From the NCBI GenBank assembly GCA_963714415.1, contig CAVQOL010000002.1, forward strand, positions 62,001 to 126,000: 64,000 nucleotides of DNA, written 5' to 3'. Below are positions 1 to 8,815 of the stretch, piece by piece. The DNA is from JAGXRK01 sp963714415. GTDB lineage: Bacteria; Bacteroidota; Ignavibacteria; Ignavibacteriales; Ignavibacteriaceae. Within the stretch, counting starts at the first letter, position 1. Every line of letters begins with the position of its first letter. The notes below the pieces were generated by a model. It saw only the letters and a list, made by a program, of their open reading frames with translations, had not been told where the DNA came from and searched no databases. The position numbers were made by a program, and so were the translations under genes.

Positions 1-982
1 TATATGGCATTTGATAAGGTTCTGCTGCAATTCCTTTCGTCATATCTAATTCAGTTCCCTCATAGTGGTCACGCATTAGATTCATTACATCGTGAACAGA
101 TAATTTTTTATCCGGCTTGATGTACAAAGGCAATCTCTCCAATGATTCGCCTTTAATATATGAAAGATATTTATCCATATCTGAATTACATCTTCTAAAT
201 AATGACCAGACTCTTGCATCGCAAAATCTTATCGCACCAAAATCTAACGGAGCATAAGCATCAGCAAAATTAAATTCAGAATCTTTTCCTGTGAAATAGC
301 CTTTCTCTCTTGCAAAAGAAATTACATCAGGTGCATACATACAATTTTCAGAATCGTTTAATGGAAATGTTGTTATTCGTGATTGGTTTGCATGCCCGGA
401 AACGTAACCATCCGGAATTTTTACGGCTACCCAAACCGTTCCTTTGTTTCCTTCTCCTTTGCCAATCATCTCAAGTATCCACGCTTCATTTGCGTCTGCA
501 ATTGAAAATGATTCGCCAGAACTACAGTATCCATATTCATTGACAAGGTCAGTCATAATTTTAATAGCTTCACGCGCAGTTTTAGATCTTTGAAGAGCGA
601 TAAACATTAAACTGCCGTAATCAATTATTCCTTTGGAATCGACAAGCCCTTCTCTTCCACCAAAAGTAGTTTCACCAATTACAACCTGATGTTCGTTCAT
701 ATTTCCGATTACGTTATAAGTGACTGAAACCTGAGGAATTTTTCCAAGGAATTTTCCCGAATCCCATTCATAAATTTCTAACCAGGTACCATTTTGGTAA
801 ACAACAGCCGGATAATGATAAAGCTCACCGAAAAATCCATAGGAATCGGCTGAGTATGTTACCATAACAGAGCCATCAATACTTGCACCTTTTGTAACAA
901 TAAAATTTGTGCAGGCATTATTCGTATCAACAAATAAAAAGCTTATAGCAATTGCAGCGGATAAAAGAATTTTTCTTATCAT
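1..982 (-). CDS. C69-family dipeptidase (peptidase U34), 3' end outside window
   Basis: Reading the minus strand from an ATG at 982 gives an open frame that runs off the left edge (327 codons seen). It starts with a signal peptide of about 23 residues, followed directly by ACTNFIVTKGAS. In this family the Cys (here C24) becomes the N-terminal nucleophile after autocleavage. Further family-like stretches are NVIGNMNEHQVVIGETTFGG near residue 90 and SIADANEAWILEMIGKG near 160. The start is supported by an AGAAGGAA ribosome site about 5 bases upstream. Predicted role: exported or periplasmic dipeptidase/acyl-peptide hydrolase. The C-terminal part is missing, so completeness cannot be judged. Confidence 0.85.
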   Translation of the reverse strand, partial: MIRKILLSAAIAISFLFVDTNNACTNFIVTKGASIDGSVMVTYSADSYGFFGELYHYPAVVYQNGTWLEIYEWDSGKFLGKIPQVSVTYNVIGNMNEHQVVIGETTFGGREGLVDSKGIIDYGSLMFIALQRSKTAREAIKIMTDLVNEYGYCSSGESFSIADANEAWILEMIGKGEGNKGTVWVAVKIPDGYVSGHANQSRITTFPLNDSENCMYAPDVISFAREKGYFTGKDSEFNFADAYAPLDFGAIRFCDARVWSLFRRCNSDMDKYLSYIKGESLERLPLYIKPDKKLSVHDVMNLMRDHYEGTELDMTKGIAAEPYQMPY

Positions 983-1154
983 AATTATTCCTTCTTTTGA
1001 TTTATTCATCTAAAAAAATATTGATGGCAAGATAAGAAAAACAGTTGGAATGAAGAATGAAAATCGGTGCAATGAAACGATTTTTACGGCCTCGAATAAA
1101 AGATTAATTGCACAATATTTACTAATTTATGGCAAACAATAAAAGGTTTATAAA

Positions 1155-1487
1155 ATGATACGATTATCCTATATACTCGGTATAATAATTTTATTACTTT
1201 CTATCTACATCGGTTATGAAATTCAGAACAATTACATAATTGTTTTATCCGGATTGCTGATAGTTGCAAATATCTCGGCATTTATAAAATCTCGTCAAAA
1301 AAATGATCTGTTCAATGTAGTTGTAAATATGAGTAATTGTTTAATGTGTTTCTTTATCGGCTTCGAAATATTAGATGGAGAAAAAACTTACCTCATATGG
1401 ATCTATTTTGTTTCAGCATTTATTTTTCTGATAGCTACTTATATAATCTATAGAAGAAATTTAAGACCATTTAACAAGTTTTCGTAA
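1155..1487 (+). CDS. small four-helix membrane protein, unknown function
   Basis: A 110-residue protein made almost entirely of hydrophobic segments (roughly residues 4-21, 27-43, 54-71 and 78-97) and ending in a short basic tail (YRRNLRPFNKFS). I do not recognise the family. It stands alone between the divergent C69 peptidase and the SRPBCC gene, 40 bases upstream of the latter start. The frame is clean and begins after an AAAAGG stretch. It is probably a real gene but function cannot be inferred. Confidence 0.6.
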   Translation: MIRLSYILGIIILLLSIYIGYEIQNNYIIVLSGLLIVANISAFIKSRQKNDLFNVVVNMSNCLMCFFIGFEILDGEKTYLIWIYFVSAFIFLIATYIIYRRNLRPFNKFS

Positions 1488-1527
1488 AAATAATTTAATG
1501 ATTTTCTATCCGTATTACGGAGGTAAA

Positions 1528-2055
1528 ATGAAAATACTTTTATTTGCATTTTCACTTTTTTTGATAACTGTTTATCCTCAGGAATCAGAAAAAATCACTC
1601 CTCATTTTGATATATTCACATTTGAAAAAATCGTAATTCTTCCAGGTTCACCCGAACAGATTTTTGATGCAGCAACCGGCGATATCAGCGGATGGTGGGA
1701 TCATTCTTTTTCCGGAAATCCTAAAAAATTCTACATTGAGCCAAAACCCGGCGGCGGCTTCTATGAAATATTTGACGATGAAGGAAATGGAGTTTTACAC
1801 GCAACTGTAATTTTTGCTCAGAGAGGTAAACTTTTAAGATTTGACGGTCCTCTTGGTTTATCCGGTCGTGCTGTTCAGATTGTAACAACGTATGAATTTT
1901 CTCCTTCAGGAGAAGATTCAACTTTAATGAAAGTTTCGGTTCACGGATCAGGTGAATTAGAAGAAGGATTGCCTGCAATTGTTGAAAGAGTGTGGGAACA
2001 TTTTATTTTTGATAGGTTTAAACCTTATATTGAAGAAAGAAAATATCTAAGGTAA
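1528..2055 (+). CDS. exported SRPBCC (START/polyketide-cyclase-like) protein
   Basis: The frame is open from 1498, but the start is placed at the ATG at 1528 because GGAGG lies 5 bases before it and the product then begins with a signal peptide (MKILLFAFSLFLITVYPQ). The remaining 160 residues resemble an SRPBCC/AHSA1 domain: a VILPGSPEQIFDAATG strand-helix start, the GDISGWW turn, and a C-terminal helix with IVERVWEHFIFDRFKPYIEE. These domains bind hydrophobic ligands, and a secreted form is less usual. The ligand is unknown. There is no obvious partner; the next gene starts 68 bases downstream. Confidence 0.7.
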   Translation: MKILLFAFSLFLITVYPQESEKITPHFDIFTFEKIVILPGSPEQIFDAATGDISGWWDHSFSGNPKKFYIEPKPGGGFYEIFDDEGNGVLHATVIFAQRGKLLRFDGPLGLSGRAVQIVTTYEFSPSGEDSTLMKVSVHGSGELEEGLPAIVERVWEHFIFDRFKPYIEERKYLR

Positions 2056-2123
2056 TTTTAATTAGAACAGTTTTTTATTTCTAATTTTATTCGCAATTTC
2101 CATTCAACAAAATTTAGAAACTT

Positions 2124-2510
2124 ATGAATTGCCCGGCTTGTAAAGAAACTCTTGTAATTCTGGAACTCCATAGTATCGAAATTGACTACTGCACGCAGTG
2201 TTTCGGTATATGGCTCGATGCTGGTGAACTGGAACTTATGATTGATGATGAAACCGAAAGAGCAAAGCTTGTTCAGTCACTTGCAATAATTCGTAATGTA
2301 AAGGAGAAAAAACTTCGTTGTCCGGTTTGTAGAAAAAAAATGGAAAAGGTTAAACATAGTCAGGTTGATATTATAGCTGACAAATGTGTAAAAAATCATG
2401 GAATTTGGTTTGATAGAGGAGAACTGGAAGAGATAATTAAATCAGCATCAGCGCAAGGCGAAAATAAGTTTACCATTTTGTTAAAAGAATTATTCAATCA
2501 AGAAGATTAA
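2124..2510 (+). CDS. double TFIIB-type zinc-finger protein
   Basis: A 128-residue soluble protein with two copies of the zf-TFIIB pattern. The first is CPACKETL...DYCTQCFGIWLDAGELE (residues 3-36); the second is CPVCRKKM...KCVKNHGIWFDRGELE (about 66-101). Each would bind one zinc through C-x2-C pairs (the second uses C...H) and ends in the family's WxDxGEL box. It lies 15 bases before lemA, with AAAGGAG serving lemA, so the two are probably co-transcribed with the M48 protease gene downstream. The role is not established for the family; an adaptor or quality-control factor is a guess. Confidence 0.8.
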   Translation: MNCPACKETLVILELHSIEIDYCTQCFGIWLDAGELELMIDDETERAKLVQSLAIIRNVKEKKLRCPVCRKKMEKVKHSQVDIIADKCVKNHGIWFDRGELEEIIKSASAQGENKFTILLKELFNQED

Positions 2511-2525
2511 AGTAAAGGAGAAAAG

Positions 2526-3083
2526 ATGGCAGGCGTAATAATTGTTCTTATAATTATAGTAGCGTTAATATTTTTAGCTATTTCAATCTACAATGCTCTT
2601 ATCCGTTTGAGAAACCAGGTTAAGAATGCGTGGGCGCAGATTGATGTTCAGCTAAAAAGACGTCATGATCTTATTCCGAACCTTATTGAAACTGTGAAAG
2701 GTTATATGACTCACGAGCGTGAAATAATGGAAAACATAACCAAATACAGAAGCCAGGCTATGGGCGCAAATACTGTTGGAGAAAAAGCTCAGGCGGAAGG
2801 ATTGCTCAGCGGTGCGCTCGGTCAATTGCGTATTCAGGTTGAAAATTATCCCGACCTAAAGGCAAATCAGAATTTTCTTGCTCTTCAGGAAGAATTAACA
2901 TCTACTGAAAATAAAATTTCTTTTGCCCGTCAGGCTTATAACGATCAGGTTTTATTTTTCAATAATAAAATTCAGATGTTCCCTTCAAACATAGTAGCGG
3001 GAATGTTTGGATTTGCGGAAGAAGAATTTTTCCAGATTGAAGATCAAAAGGAAAAAGAAGTTCCTAAAGTAAGTTTTTCATAA
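2526..3083 (+). CDS. lemA: LemA family protein
   Basis: 185 residues with one N-terminal membrane helix (about 4-21) and the LemA signature NAWAQIDVQLKRRHDLIPNL followed by VETVKGYMTHE-like helices. LemA proteins are membrane-anchored helical bundles of unsettled function, often encoded beside HtpX/M48 proteases or TPM-domain proteins, as here. A strong AAAGGAG site lies 6 bases upstream of the ATG. The M48 gene starts 15 bases after the stop, which supports an operon with the zinc-finger gene. Confidence 0.93.
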   Translation: MAGVIIVLIIIVALIFLAISIYNALIRLRNQVKNAWAQIDVQLKRRHDLIPNLIETVKGYMTHEREIMENITKYRSQAMGANTVGEKAQAEGLLSGALGQLRIQVENYPDLKANQNFLALQEELTSTENKISFARQAYNDQVLFFNNKIQMFPSNIVAGMFGFAEEEFFQIEDQKEKEVPKVSFS

Positions 3084-3098
3084 ATGCAGTATTAATCT

Positions 3099-4313
3099 AT
3101 GTGGGAACTTATAGAATCTAATCGGCAAAAGTCGATCTTACTATTTATCGGACTTGGAGCAATATTATTTTTTGCCGGATATATCTTTGGAAGATTTTAT
3201 GATGCTGACTATGGTGGTCCTCTTGGTGTACTAATCGGGGTTTCCATCTGGCTTATATTATCTGCAATAAGTTATTTTGGCGGCAGCAAAATTTTGCTGA
3301 GTATTAGCGGCGCTAAAGAAGTAACTAAAGCCGTTCATCCTCAACTATTTAATGTTGTTGAAGAGATGAAAATTGCTGCAAATCTTCCATACATGCCTAA
3401 GGTTTATATAATTGATGATCCGGCGCCAAATGCTTTTGCAACTGGAATAAAGCCTGAAAATACTGCTGTTGCTGTTTCTGCAGGACTTCTCGGAAAATTA
3501 AACCGTGATGAATTACAGGGCGTTATTGCTCACGAAATGTCTCACGTCGTAAATCGTGATGTTTTATTGATGACTCTTGCCGGAGTGATGATTGGTTCAA
3601 TAACAATAATATCAGAAGTTTTTCTGAGAAGTTTATATTTCGGCGGTTCAAGATATAAATCAAAATCATCTGGAAAAGGAGGGCAGATACAATTAATAAT
3701 AATGATAGTTGCGTTGGTCTTTGCAATACTCGCCCCAATAATGGCAAGACTTCTTTATTTAGGAATTTCAAGAAAACGCGAATACCTTGCCGATGCTTCA
3801 GCAGTAAGATTAACAAGATATCCTGAAGGCTTAGCTTCCGCTCTGGAAAAAATTTCTGAAAACACTCTCGATATGAAAAAAGCAAATTCAATAACTGCTC
3901 CAATGTATATAGTAAATCCGTTGAAACAGAAGGGAATGAAATTATCAAATCTTACAAGCACACACCCGCCAATTTCTGAGAGAATAAAAATACTTAGAGC
4001 GATGCAGCAGGGAGTTCATTACTTAAGTTATCAAAGTGCGTTTCAGTTTATTAGAAATTCCCGTGAAAAAATTCTTCCTGCAACTGCTTCATTAGATGCA
4101 ATACCTATAGTGATGAAAAGACCTTCCCCAAGCTGGTATGAAAAATCAAATAAAAAGAAAGAAAAGCGTACTTCCGGTGATTTAATTATGCAGTTGAATG
4201 ATTTTTCTTTTATTCATTGTGCTTGTGGTGTAAAAATTAAAGTTACCCCTGATTTTAAAAAGAATTCAATTACTTGTCCCCGCTGCGGTAAAGTTCATAC
4301 TCTATCAGGATAA
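3099..4313 (+). CDS. M48 family membrane metalloprotease with C-terminal zinc ribbon (HtpX-like)
   Basis: 404 residues. Two N-terminal membrane helices (about 15-33 and 43-62) precede an M48 domain with the zinc site HEMSH (H145, E146, H149). Further hydrophobic segments follow (about 155-180 and 200-222), then the REYLADASAV box that supplies the third zinc ligand. The protease part ends near residue 315 with THPPISERI. The last 30 residues carry CACG...CPRCG, a small zinc ribbon that HtpX of Escherichia coli lacks. Predicted function: inner-membrane proteolytic quality control. It is the last gene of the zinc finger/LemA/M48 run and a single frame throughout. Confidence 0.9.
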   Translation: MWELIESNRQKSILLFIGLGAILFFAGYIFGRFYDADYGGPLGVLIGVSIWLILSAISYFGGSKILLSISGAKEVTKAVHPQLFNVVEEMKIAANLPYMPKVYIIDDPAPNAFATGIKPENTAVAVSAGLLGKLNRDELQGVIAHEMSHVVNRDVLLMTLAGVMIGSITIISEVFLRSLYFGGSRYKSKSSGKGGQIQLIIMIVALVFAILAPIMARLLYLGISRKREYLADASAVRLTRYPEGLASALEKISENTLDMKKANSITAPMYIVNPLKQKGMKLSNLTSTHPPISERIKILRAMQQGVHYLSYQSAFQFIRNSREKILPATASLDAIPIVMKRPSPSWYEKSNKKKEKRTSGDLIMQLNDFSFIHCACGVKIKVTPDFKKNSITCPRCGKVHTLSG

Positions 4314-4431
4314 CTTAAACAAGCCAAAATCGATAAAGAGTAATGAATAAAGAACAGTTTTATTCTTTTCCGTTAAAAAGTAAGAGTATAAAAGCCGTTA
4401 TTTAACAATCGTCGTATTCAGCAATGCAAAA

Positions 4432-4962
4432 TTAATATTTATAATCTTCAACTTTTAAAATGCATTGGCGGCAGAACGTGTTTCCCTTTATATCTACTTC
4501 TTCAATTCCATTTGATGAGTGCATCACACAGTCCCAATCAATGCAATGACGCAGACCGTAACAATGCCCAAGCTCGTGAAGTGCTTCTTTAATCGTACGC
4601 TCAAATAAAAGATTTTCGTTTGAAATGCCGGAATAAAATTCTTCGTGCAAACGACAGACAGAAAGAATGGAATGTTTTCCATTAAGCTGCGCTTCACCAA
4701 AAATAAAAGTTAATGCAGGAACAAAAATATCCACATCGGTTAACATAATTATTTTACCGTTAAATTCATCCGTAAGCTTCATTGCCTCGGCAATAATCTG
4801 TGTGGAAAAATATTGTTTTCGATCTATAGAGAAGAAATCATCAAGATTTATTTTTAGGTCAATGACATGAATTCTGGAAGAAAACCTTTTGGATAATTCA
4901 GTAACAAGGTTTTGTAGCAGCAAAGTGCTATAAAATTTAATTGGTGCAATGAAGATATCCAT
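4432..4962 (-). CDS. amzA: archaemetzincin family zinc protease (M54)
   Basis: 176 residues from the ATG at 4962, which overlaps the TGA of the upstream regulator gene by one base (TGATG). A TTG one codon earlier is possible. The active-site pattern is complete: H129-E130-x2-H133-x2-G136-x2-H139-C140, then C145, M147 and C164-x2-C167, matching the archaemetzincin consensus HExxHxxGxxHCx4CxMx17CxxC. Family members bind one catalytic zinc and one structural zinc; physiological substrates are unknown. Translational coupling to a sigma54 activator and a haem-type sensor kinase ties it to the redox cluster. Confidence 0.92.
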   Translation of the reverse strand: MDIFIAPIKFYSTLLLQNLVTELSKRFSSRIHVIDLKINLDDFFSIDRKQYFSTQIIAEAMKLTDEFNGKIIMLTDVDIFVPALTFIFGEAQLNGKHSILSVCRLHEEFYSGISNENLLFERTIKEALHELGHCYGLRHCIDWDCVMHSSNGIEEVDIKGNTFCRQCILKVEDYKY

Positions 4963-6317
4963 CAATACTTATCTTTGCGGAGGCCGTATTTATTTATTTT
5001 ACTGTAAAGAGTAACCCTATCAATCTTAAGTATCAGAGCGGTTTTAGAAATATTCCAACTATTCTCATTTAAGATATTAAGAATATACTTACTCTCCATT
5101 GAAGAAAGACTTTTCTCGTCACCATTTAATTCAAAGTTATTCCTTGAAACATGAAAAGGGAGATCATCAACAATAATAGAACTAGTTTTACCAACCACCA
5201 TGGCTCTTTCTATCGCATTTTCTAATTCACGAACATTGCCCGGCCAATTATGGTTTATTAGAAAATCCATTGCCTCTTTAGAAACACTTTTTATCTTTTT
5301 ATTCATTGCAGTTGAAAATTTATTAATGAAGAAATTTACAAGCAGAGGAATATCATCCCTTCTTTCACGCAGCGGTGGTATAACAATTGTAAAAACATTC
5401 AATCTGTAGTATAAATCTTCTCTAAACTTGCCTGCTTTAACAAGTTCTTCCAGAGGTTCATTTGTTGCAGTAATTACCCTAAAATCACTTTTTATTAATT
5501 CATTTCCGCCAACTCTGTTAAACTGTTTTGTTTCAATAACTCTTAACAACTCAATCTGCATCTTAAGGGAAATAGAGCCAATTTCATCAAGAAAAATTGT
5601 TCCTCTATCTGCCATTTCAAATTTCCCTTTTCTTTTGAATTGAGCGCCTGTAAATGAGCCCTTTTCGTGTCCGAACAATTCGCTTTCGAGAAGCGATTCT
5701 GTCAAAGCGCCGCAGTTTACGGTAATAATCGGGAAATATTTCCTGCTGCTATTAATATGGATGGCTTTTGCAACCAATTCTTTTCCCGTGCCGCTATCAC
5801 CTCTGATTATAACTGTAGTATCTGTGCGGGCAACACTGTGCACAAGTTCATAAATTTTTTTCATCTGAAAACTCTCACCGATCAAATTATCCGGTTTGAT
5901 TATTTCATCTATATTTTCTTTTAACTGAATGTTTTCGATTTTAAGTGCCCGTTGTTCAAGTGCTTTTTTGACGAGATGCGCAAGCTCGTCGGGATCAACA
6001 GGTTTTGTTACATAATCATAGGCACCGGTTTTCAAAGCGGTAATGGCGGTTGGTACCGAAGCGAAAGCAGTGATGAGGATAATAAGAGCATCTTTATCGA
6101 TTGCTTTAATTTTGGATAACAAATCCAAGCCACTCATGCCCGGCATTTTCATGTCCACAAGGAGAAGATCAAATTTCTCCTTTTCATATTTTTTTAAGGC
6201 AGTTTCTCCATCCTCAGCAGTATCAACTAGATAATCTTCTTCTTCGAACCAGTGATAAAGAGATTCCCTAACAATTTTTTCATCATCAACGATAAGTATT
6301 TTTTCTTTTCTATCCAT
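4962..6317 (-). CDS. NtrC-family sigma54-dependent response regulator
   Basis: 451 residues in the usual three parts. The receiver domain (1-120) has D55 as phospho-acceptor and K105. The AAA+ domain (about 142-370) has Walker A GDSGTGKE (173-180), the sigma54-contacting GSFTGA loop (220-225, a GAFTGA variant) and Walker B IFLDE (241-245). A Fis-type HTH occupies about 408-448. It follows the kinase gene by 11 bases and overlaps the archaemetzincin gene, so it is the cognate regulator of that kinase. It should activate a sigma54 promoter; a candidate lies upstream of 11758. Confidence 0.95.
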   Translation of the reverse strand: MDRKEKILIVDDEKIVRESLYHWFEEEDYLVDTAEDGETALKKYEKEKFDLLLVDMKMPGMSGLDLLSKIKAIDKDALIILITAFASVPTAITALKTGAYDYVTKPVDPDELAHLVKKALEQRALKIENIQLKENIDEIIKPDNLIGESFQMKKIYELVHSVARTDTTVIIRGDSGTGKELVAKAIHINSSRKYFPIITVNCGALTESLLESELFGHEKGSFTGAQFKRKGKFEMADRGTIFLDEIGSISLKMQIELLRVIETKQFNRVGGNELIKSDFRVITATNEPLEELVKAGKFREDLYYRLNVFTIVIPPLRERRDDIPLLVNFFINKFSTAMNKKIKSVSKEAMDFLINHNWPGNVRELENAIERAMVVGKTSSIIVDDLPFHVSRNNFELNGDEKSLSSMESKYILNILNENSWNISKTALILKIDRVTLYSKINKYGLRKDKY

Positions 6318-6328
6318 AAAAATTTCTC

Positions 6329-7921
6329 TTAAGCCTGTTGTTCATTTTGTGGTAATTCTATTTTAAATGTAGTTCCTTCATGTGAGGTCTTTTCGACTAA
6401 TAATTTTCCTTTATGACTAGTAATAATTCCATATGCAACCGCTAGGCCTAAACCGGTACCGGAAGATGCTGCTTTTGTTGAATAAAACGGATCAAAGATA
6501 TGAGGCAAATCTTTATCAGCAATTCCGGTTCCTTCATCTTTTACTCTAAGTACGATATTATTTTTTTCGCTTGTTACATTAATTGTAATTTTTCCCCCGT
6601 TCGGCATTGCCTCGATGGAATTGATCAGAAGCGAAATTAACGCCTGCTGAATTTTATTAGCATTGCAGTATATATCAATCGGCGAATCAGCAAAATCTTT
6701 AATTAAAGTGATACCGTTAATTTCAAGATGATGGTTGATAACTGTTATACTATGATAGATTATTGTTATAAGATTTTCATTTACAAACTCATCTTTTTCA
6801 GAGTGTGAAAAAATTAGTAAATCCTTAACAATTTGTCCACAGCGGGCAGATTCATGAGAAATCAATTCTAAATATTCAATAATCTTTGCATTCTCCGGAT
6901 TGTTATTTGTAGCTTGTAATTTTTTTGTTATCAACTTACTATAAGTTAAAATTCCTGCAAGGGGATTGTTTAACTCATGTGCAACAGTAGCAGAAAGTTT
7001 TCCGAGTGAAGCAAGCTTTTCAATTTGATTAACCTGGTTATAAATATTTTTAAGTTCTTCGGTTTTTTCATTTACTTTGTCATTCAAAGTTTCAGACCAA
7101 TTTTTTATTTCTTTATAGGCTTCAGCAAGATTTGTTGACATCTGGTTAAATCTTCTGGCTACTTGTCCCAGTTCATTTTTTGCATGTATTTGGATTTTAT
7201 AATCTAAATTTCCATTTCCTACAGCTTCAATACCTTCCCTTATTATTTTAATTGGTTTGTTAACTAAAATTGTTACAAATAATCCTGAAAAAAATGAAAT
7301 TACTATAACTAAAAATATAGAAGCTAAAATTACATTAGTTGTACTTTTTTTAATTATTGCGTCAAGCCCTTCCAAAGAAACACCAACATCCAGTACGCCA
7401 AGAATATTAACATTTTGCGGATGAGCATGACAAGCTGCATTCGAACAATCTGGTTCATTTAAGATTGGATTTATAAGACCTAGCACACGTTTATTTTCTG
7501 AATTTTTATATACTCTAATTCGATCCTCGTTTGTTAAATTATGCAGCGGAACAGAACTGTTGTGACAACCAATGCATGCCTCTGCGGTTAAATCTACCTT
7601 GTTCAAGATTTCCGCAGGATTGGTTGAATAACTGATTATGCCCTGTTTATTATATATACGAATTTCTTCAACACCTTTTAGAGAGCGAAGTGTATTGATT
7701 ATTGAATGAACATCTTCAGGTCGGTTTAAAAGCATGCCGTAACGTGTGGACTTTTTAATTATTTCACTAATGTTATAAGAGGTCTGAAATCTTGACTCGG
7801 TTAAATGATTATTGAGATTATTTAAAATGAAATAAGTATAAACTGAAAGAAGGATAATCAGAATAGAAGAGAGAGAAATGATAAGCCGAACGCTTAGTGT
7901 ATTAATAACCTTTGGTTTCAT
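6329..7921 (-). CDS. sensor histidine kinase with periplasmic c-type haem motifs
   Basis: 530 residues. TM1 is at about 11-33. The periplasmic domain (about 34-195) has one classical haem site C116-x2-C119-H120 and one expanded site C159-x4-C164-H165. TM2 (about 196-218) is followed by a HAMP domain, a coiled linker, HisKA with H315 in HELNNPLAG, and an HATPase domain with DEGTGI and GTGLGLAVAYG boxes. The sensor half closely resembles that of the plus-strand kinase at 15734. A covalently haem-bound sensor would read redox state or a gas ligand in the periplasm; the stimulus is inferred. It sits 11 bases upstream of its sigma54 regulator. Confidence 0.92.
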   Translation of the reverse strand: MKPKVINTLSVRLIISLSSILIILLSVYTYFILNNLNNHLTESRFQTSYNISEIIKKSTRYGMLLNRPEDVHSIINTLRSLKGVEEIRIYNKQGIISYSTNPAEILNKVDLTAEACIGCHNSSVPLHNLTNEDRIRVYKNSENKRVLGLINPILNEPDCSNAACHAHPQNVNILGVLDVGVSLEGLDAIIKKSTTNVILASIFLVIVISFFSGLFVTILVNKPIKIIREGIEAVGNGNLDYKIQIHAKNELGQVARRFNQMSTNLAEAYKEIKNWSETLNDKVNEKTEELKNIYNQVNQIEKLASLGKLSATVAHELNNPLAGILTYSKLITKKLQATNNNPENAKIIEYLELISHESARCGQIVKDLLIFSHSEKDEFVNENLITIIYHSITVINHHLEINGITLIKDFADSPIDIYCNANKIQQALISLLINSIEAMPNGGKITINVTSEKNNIVLRVKDEGTGIADKDLPHIFDPFYSTKAASSGTGLGLAVAYGIITSHKGKLLVEKTSHEGTTFKIELPQNEQQA

Positions 7922-8086
7922 ATAATCTACTAACCTGTTATTTCAAAATTAGACAATACTTTAAATACTTACAATCTGTTCAATGTAATATCATTGTATA
8001 GGAATTTACTTGAATACTGAGAGGTGAAAAAATCATCTTGGTTATTCTGAAAACAAAATGAGTATGAAGATTAAAGCAAAGTATTT

Positions 8087-8815
8087 TTAAGCAATCAAAG
8101 TATCTAAAATATTTAGATATCTTTTTTTACCCACAAGTTGATAAAGAAACTTATTTTGGGCTCCTCCATCCATCATTGTTTCCCCAACTGTAGGTACGTG
8201 CGATTTTATATCCTCGATAATACTAATAGCTCTTTGATGCATTTGATCCCATTCTTCTTGATATAATCTGCTATTCGAAATATCTTGATCGACAACGCCG
8301 ATTATTGCAAACCACTGACTATTTAAGGTGTTGTTAGTTGGATCGCCAAATTTATCATAAATCAAGAAATTCATAGGAGCTGAAAGGCTAATCGTTCCCC
8401 ACGTACCAAAAATCTGAATTACCTGTTGTCCAGTAACAATATTTTTCCTAGTCTCATATACCATCATTGAACTTACAGTATCAAGAAAACTAATTAAAAT
8501 GGGATTAATGCCTAGATAAAATGTATTAGGGCATATTTCCCTTGCAATGAGATCATTTTTTAAATATATGATTTTATCGTTATACTTAATACTCCGTAAT
8601 TTATCAAGAATCATATTGGGAACATTTATCGTACTGGGCAACTGTGTTTCTTTTTCATTTGATAGATTTCTAATCATTTTATCAAATTGACAATTTTCGC
8701 AGTCAAATTGATTATCGCATAATTTATACTCTACAACATTGGAAGCCATCCAGATGCACTTCATCATCTCATAATCACTACTCTTGTATCCATTTTTATT
8801 GTTCATATCTTTCAC
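8087..8815 (-). CDS. Cys-rich GcvH-like protein with TMxDGG tail
   Basis: 242 residues. An N-terminal module has C20, C33-D34, C39 and C42 (KLCDNQFDCENCQFDK), which could hold a metal. Residues about 95-175 look like a divergent GcvH/biotinyl-lipoyl barrel, with APMNFLIYDKF corresponding to the 'APVSGEIVEVN' turn. At the aligned lipoyl position, eight residues before that proline, there is W139 rather than lysine. Near the C-terminus is TMMDGG (213-218), a motif repeated in two other proteins of this arm. The start is a GTG at 8815 overlapping the nrfD end; the ATG at 8806 is an alternative. It probably belongs to the NrfCD operon. Function unknown. Confidence 0.75.
   Translation of the reverse strand: MKDMNNKNGYKSSDYEMMKCIWMASNVVEYKLCDNQFDCENCQFDKMIRNLSNEKETQLPSTINVPNMILDKLRSIKYNDKIIYLKNDLIAREICPNTFYLGINPILISFLDTVSSMMVYETRKNIVTGQQVIQIFGTWGTISLSAPMNFLIYDKFGDPTNNTLNSQWFAIIGVVDQDISNSRLYQEEWDQMHQRAISIIEDIKSHVPTVGETMMDGGAQNKFLYQLVGKKRYLNILDTLIA

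Noticed and set aside
310..543. Plus-strand frame of 77 codons
   Set aside because: Antisense to the C69 peptidase, which has clear family motifs.
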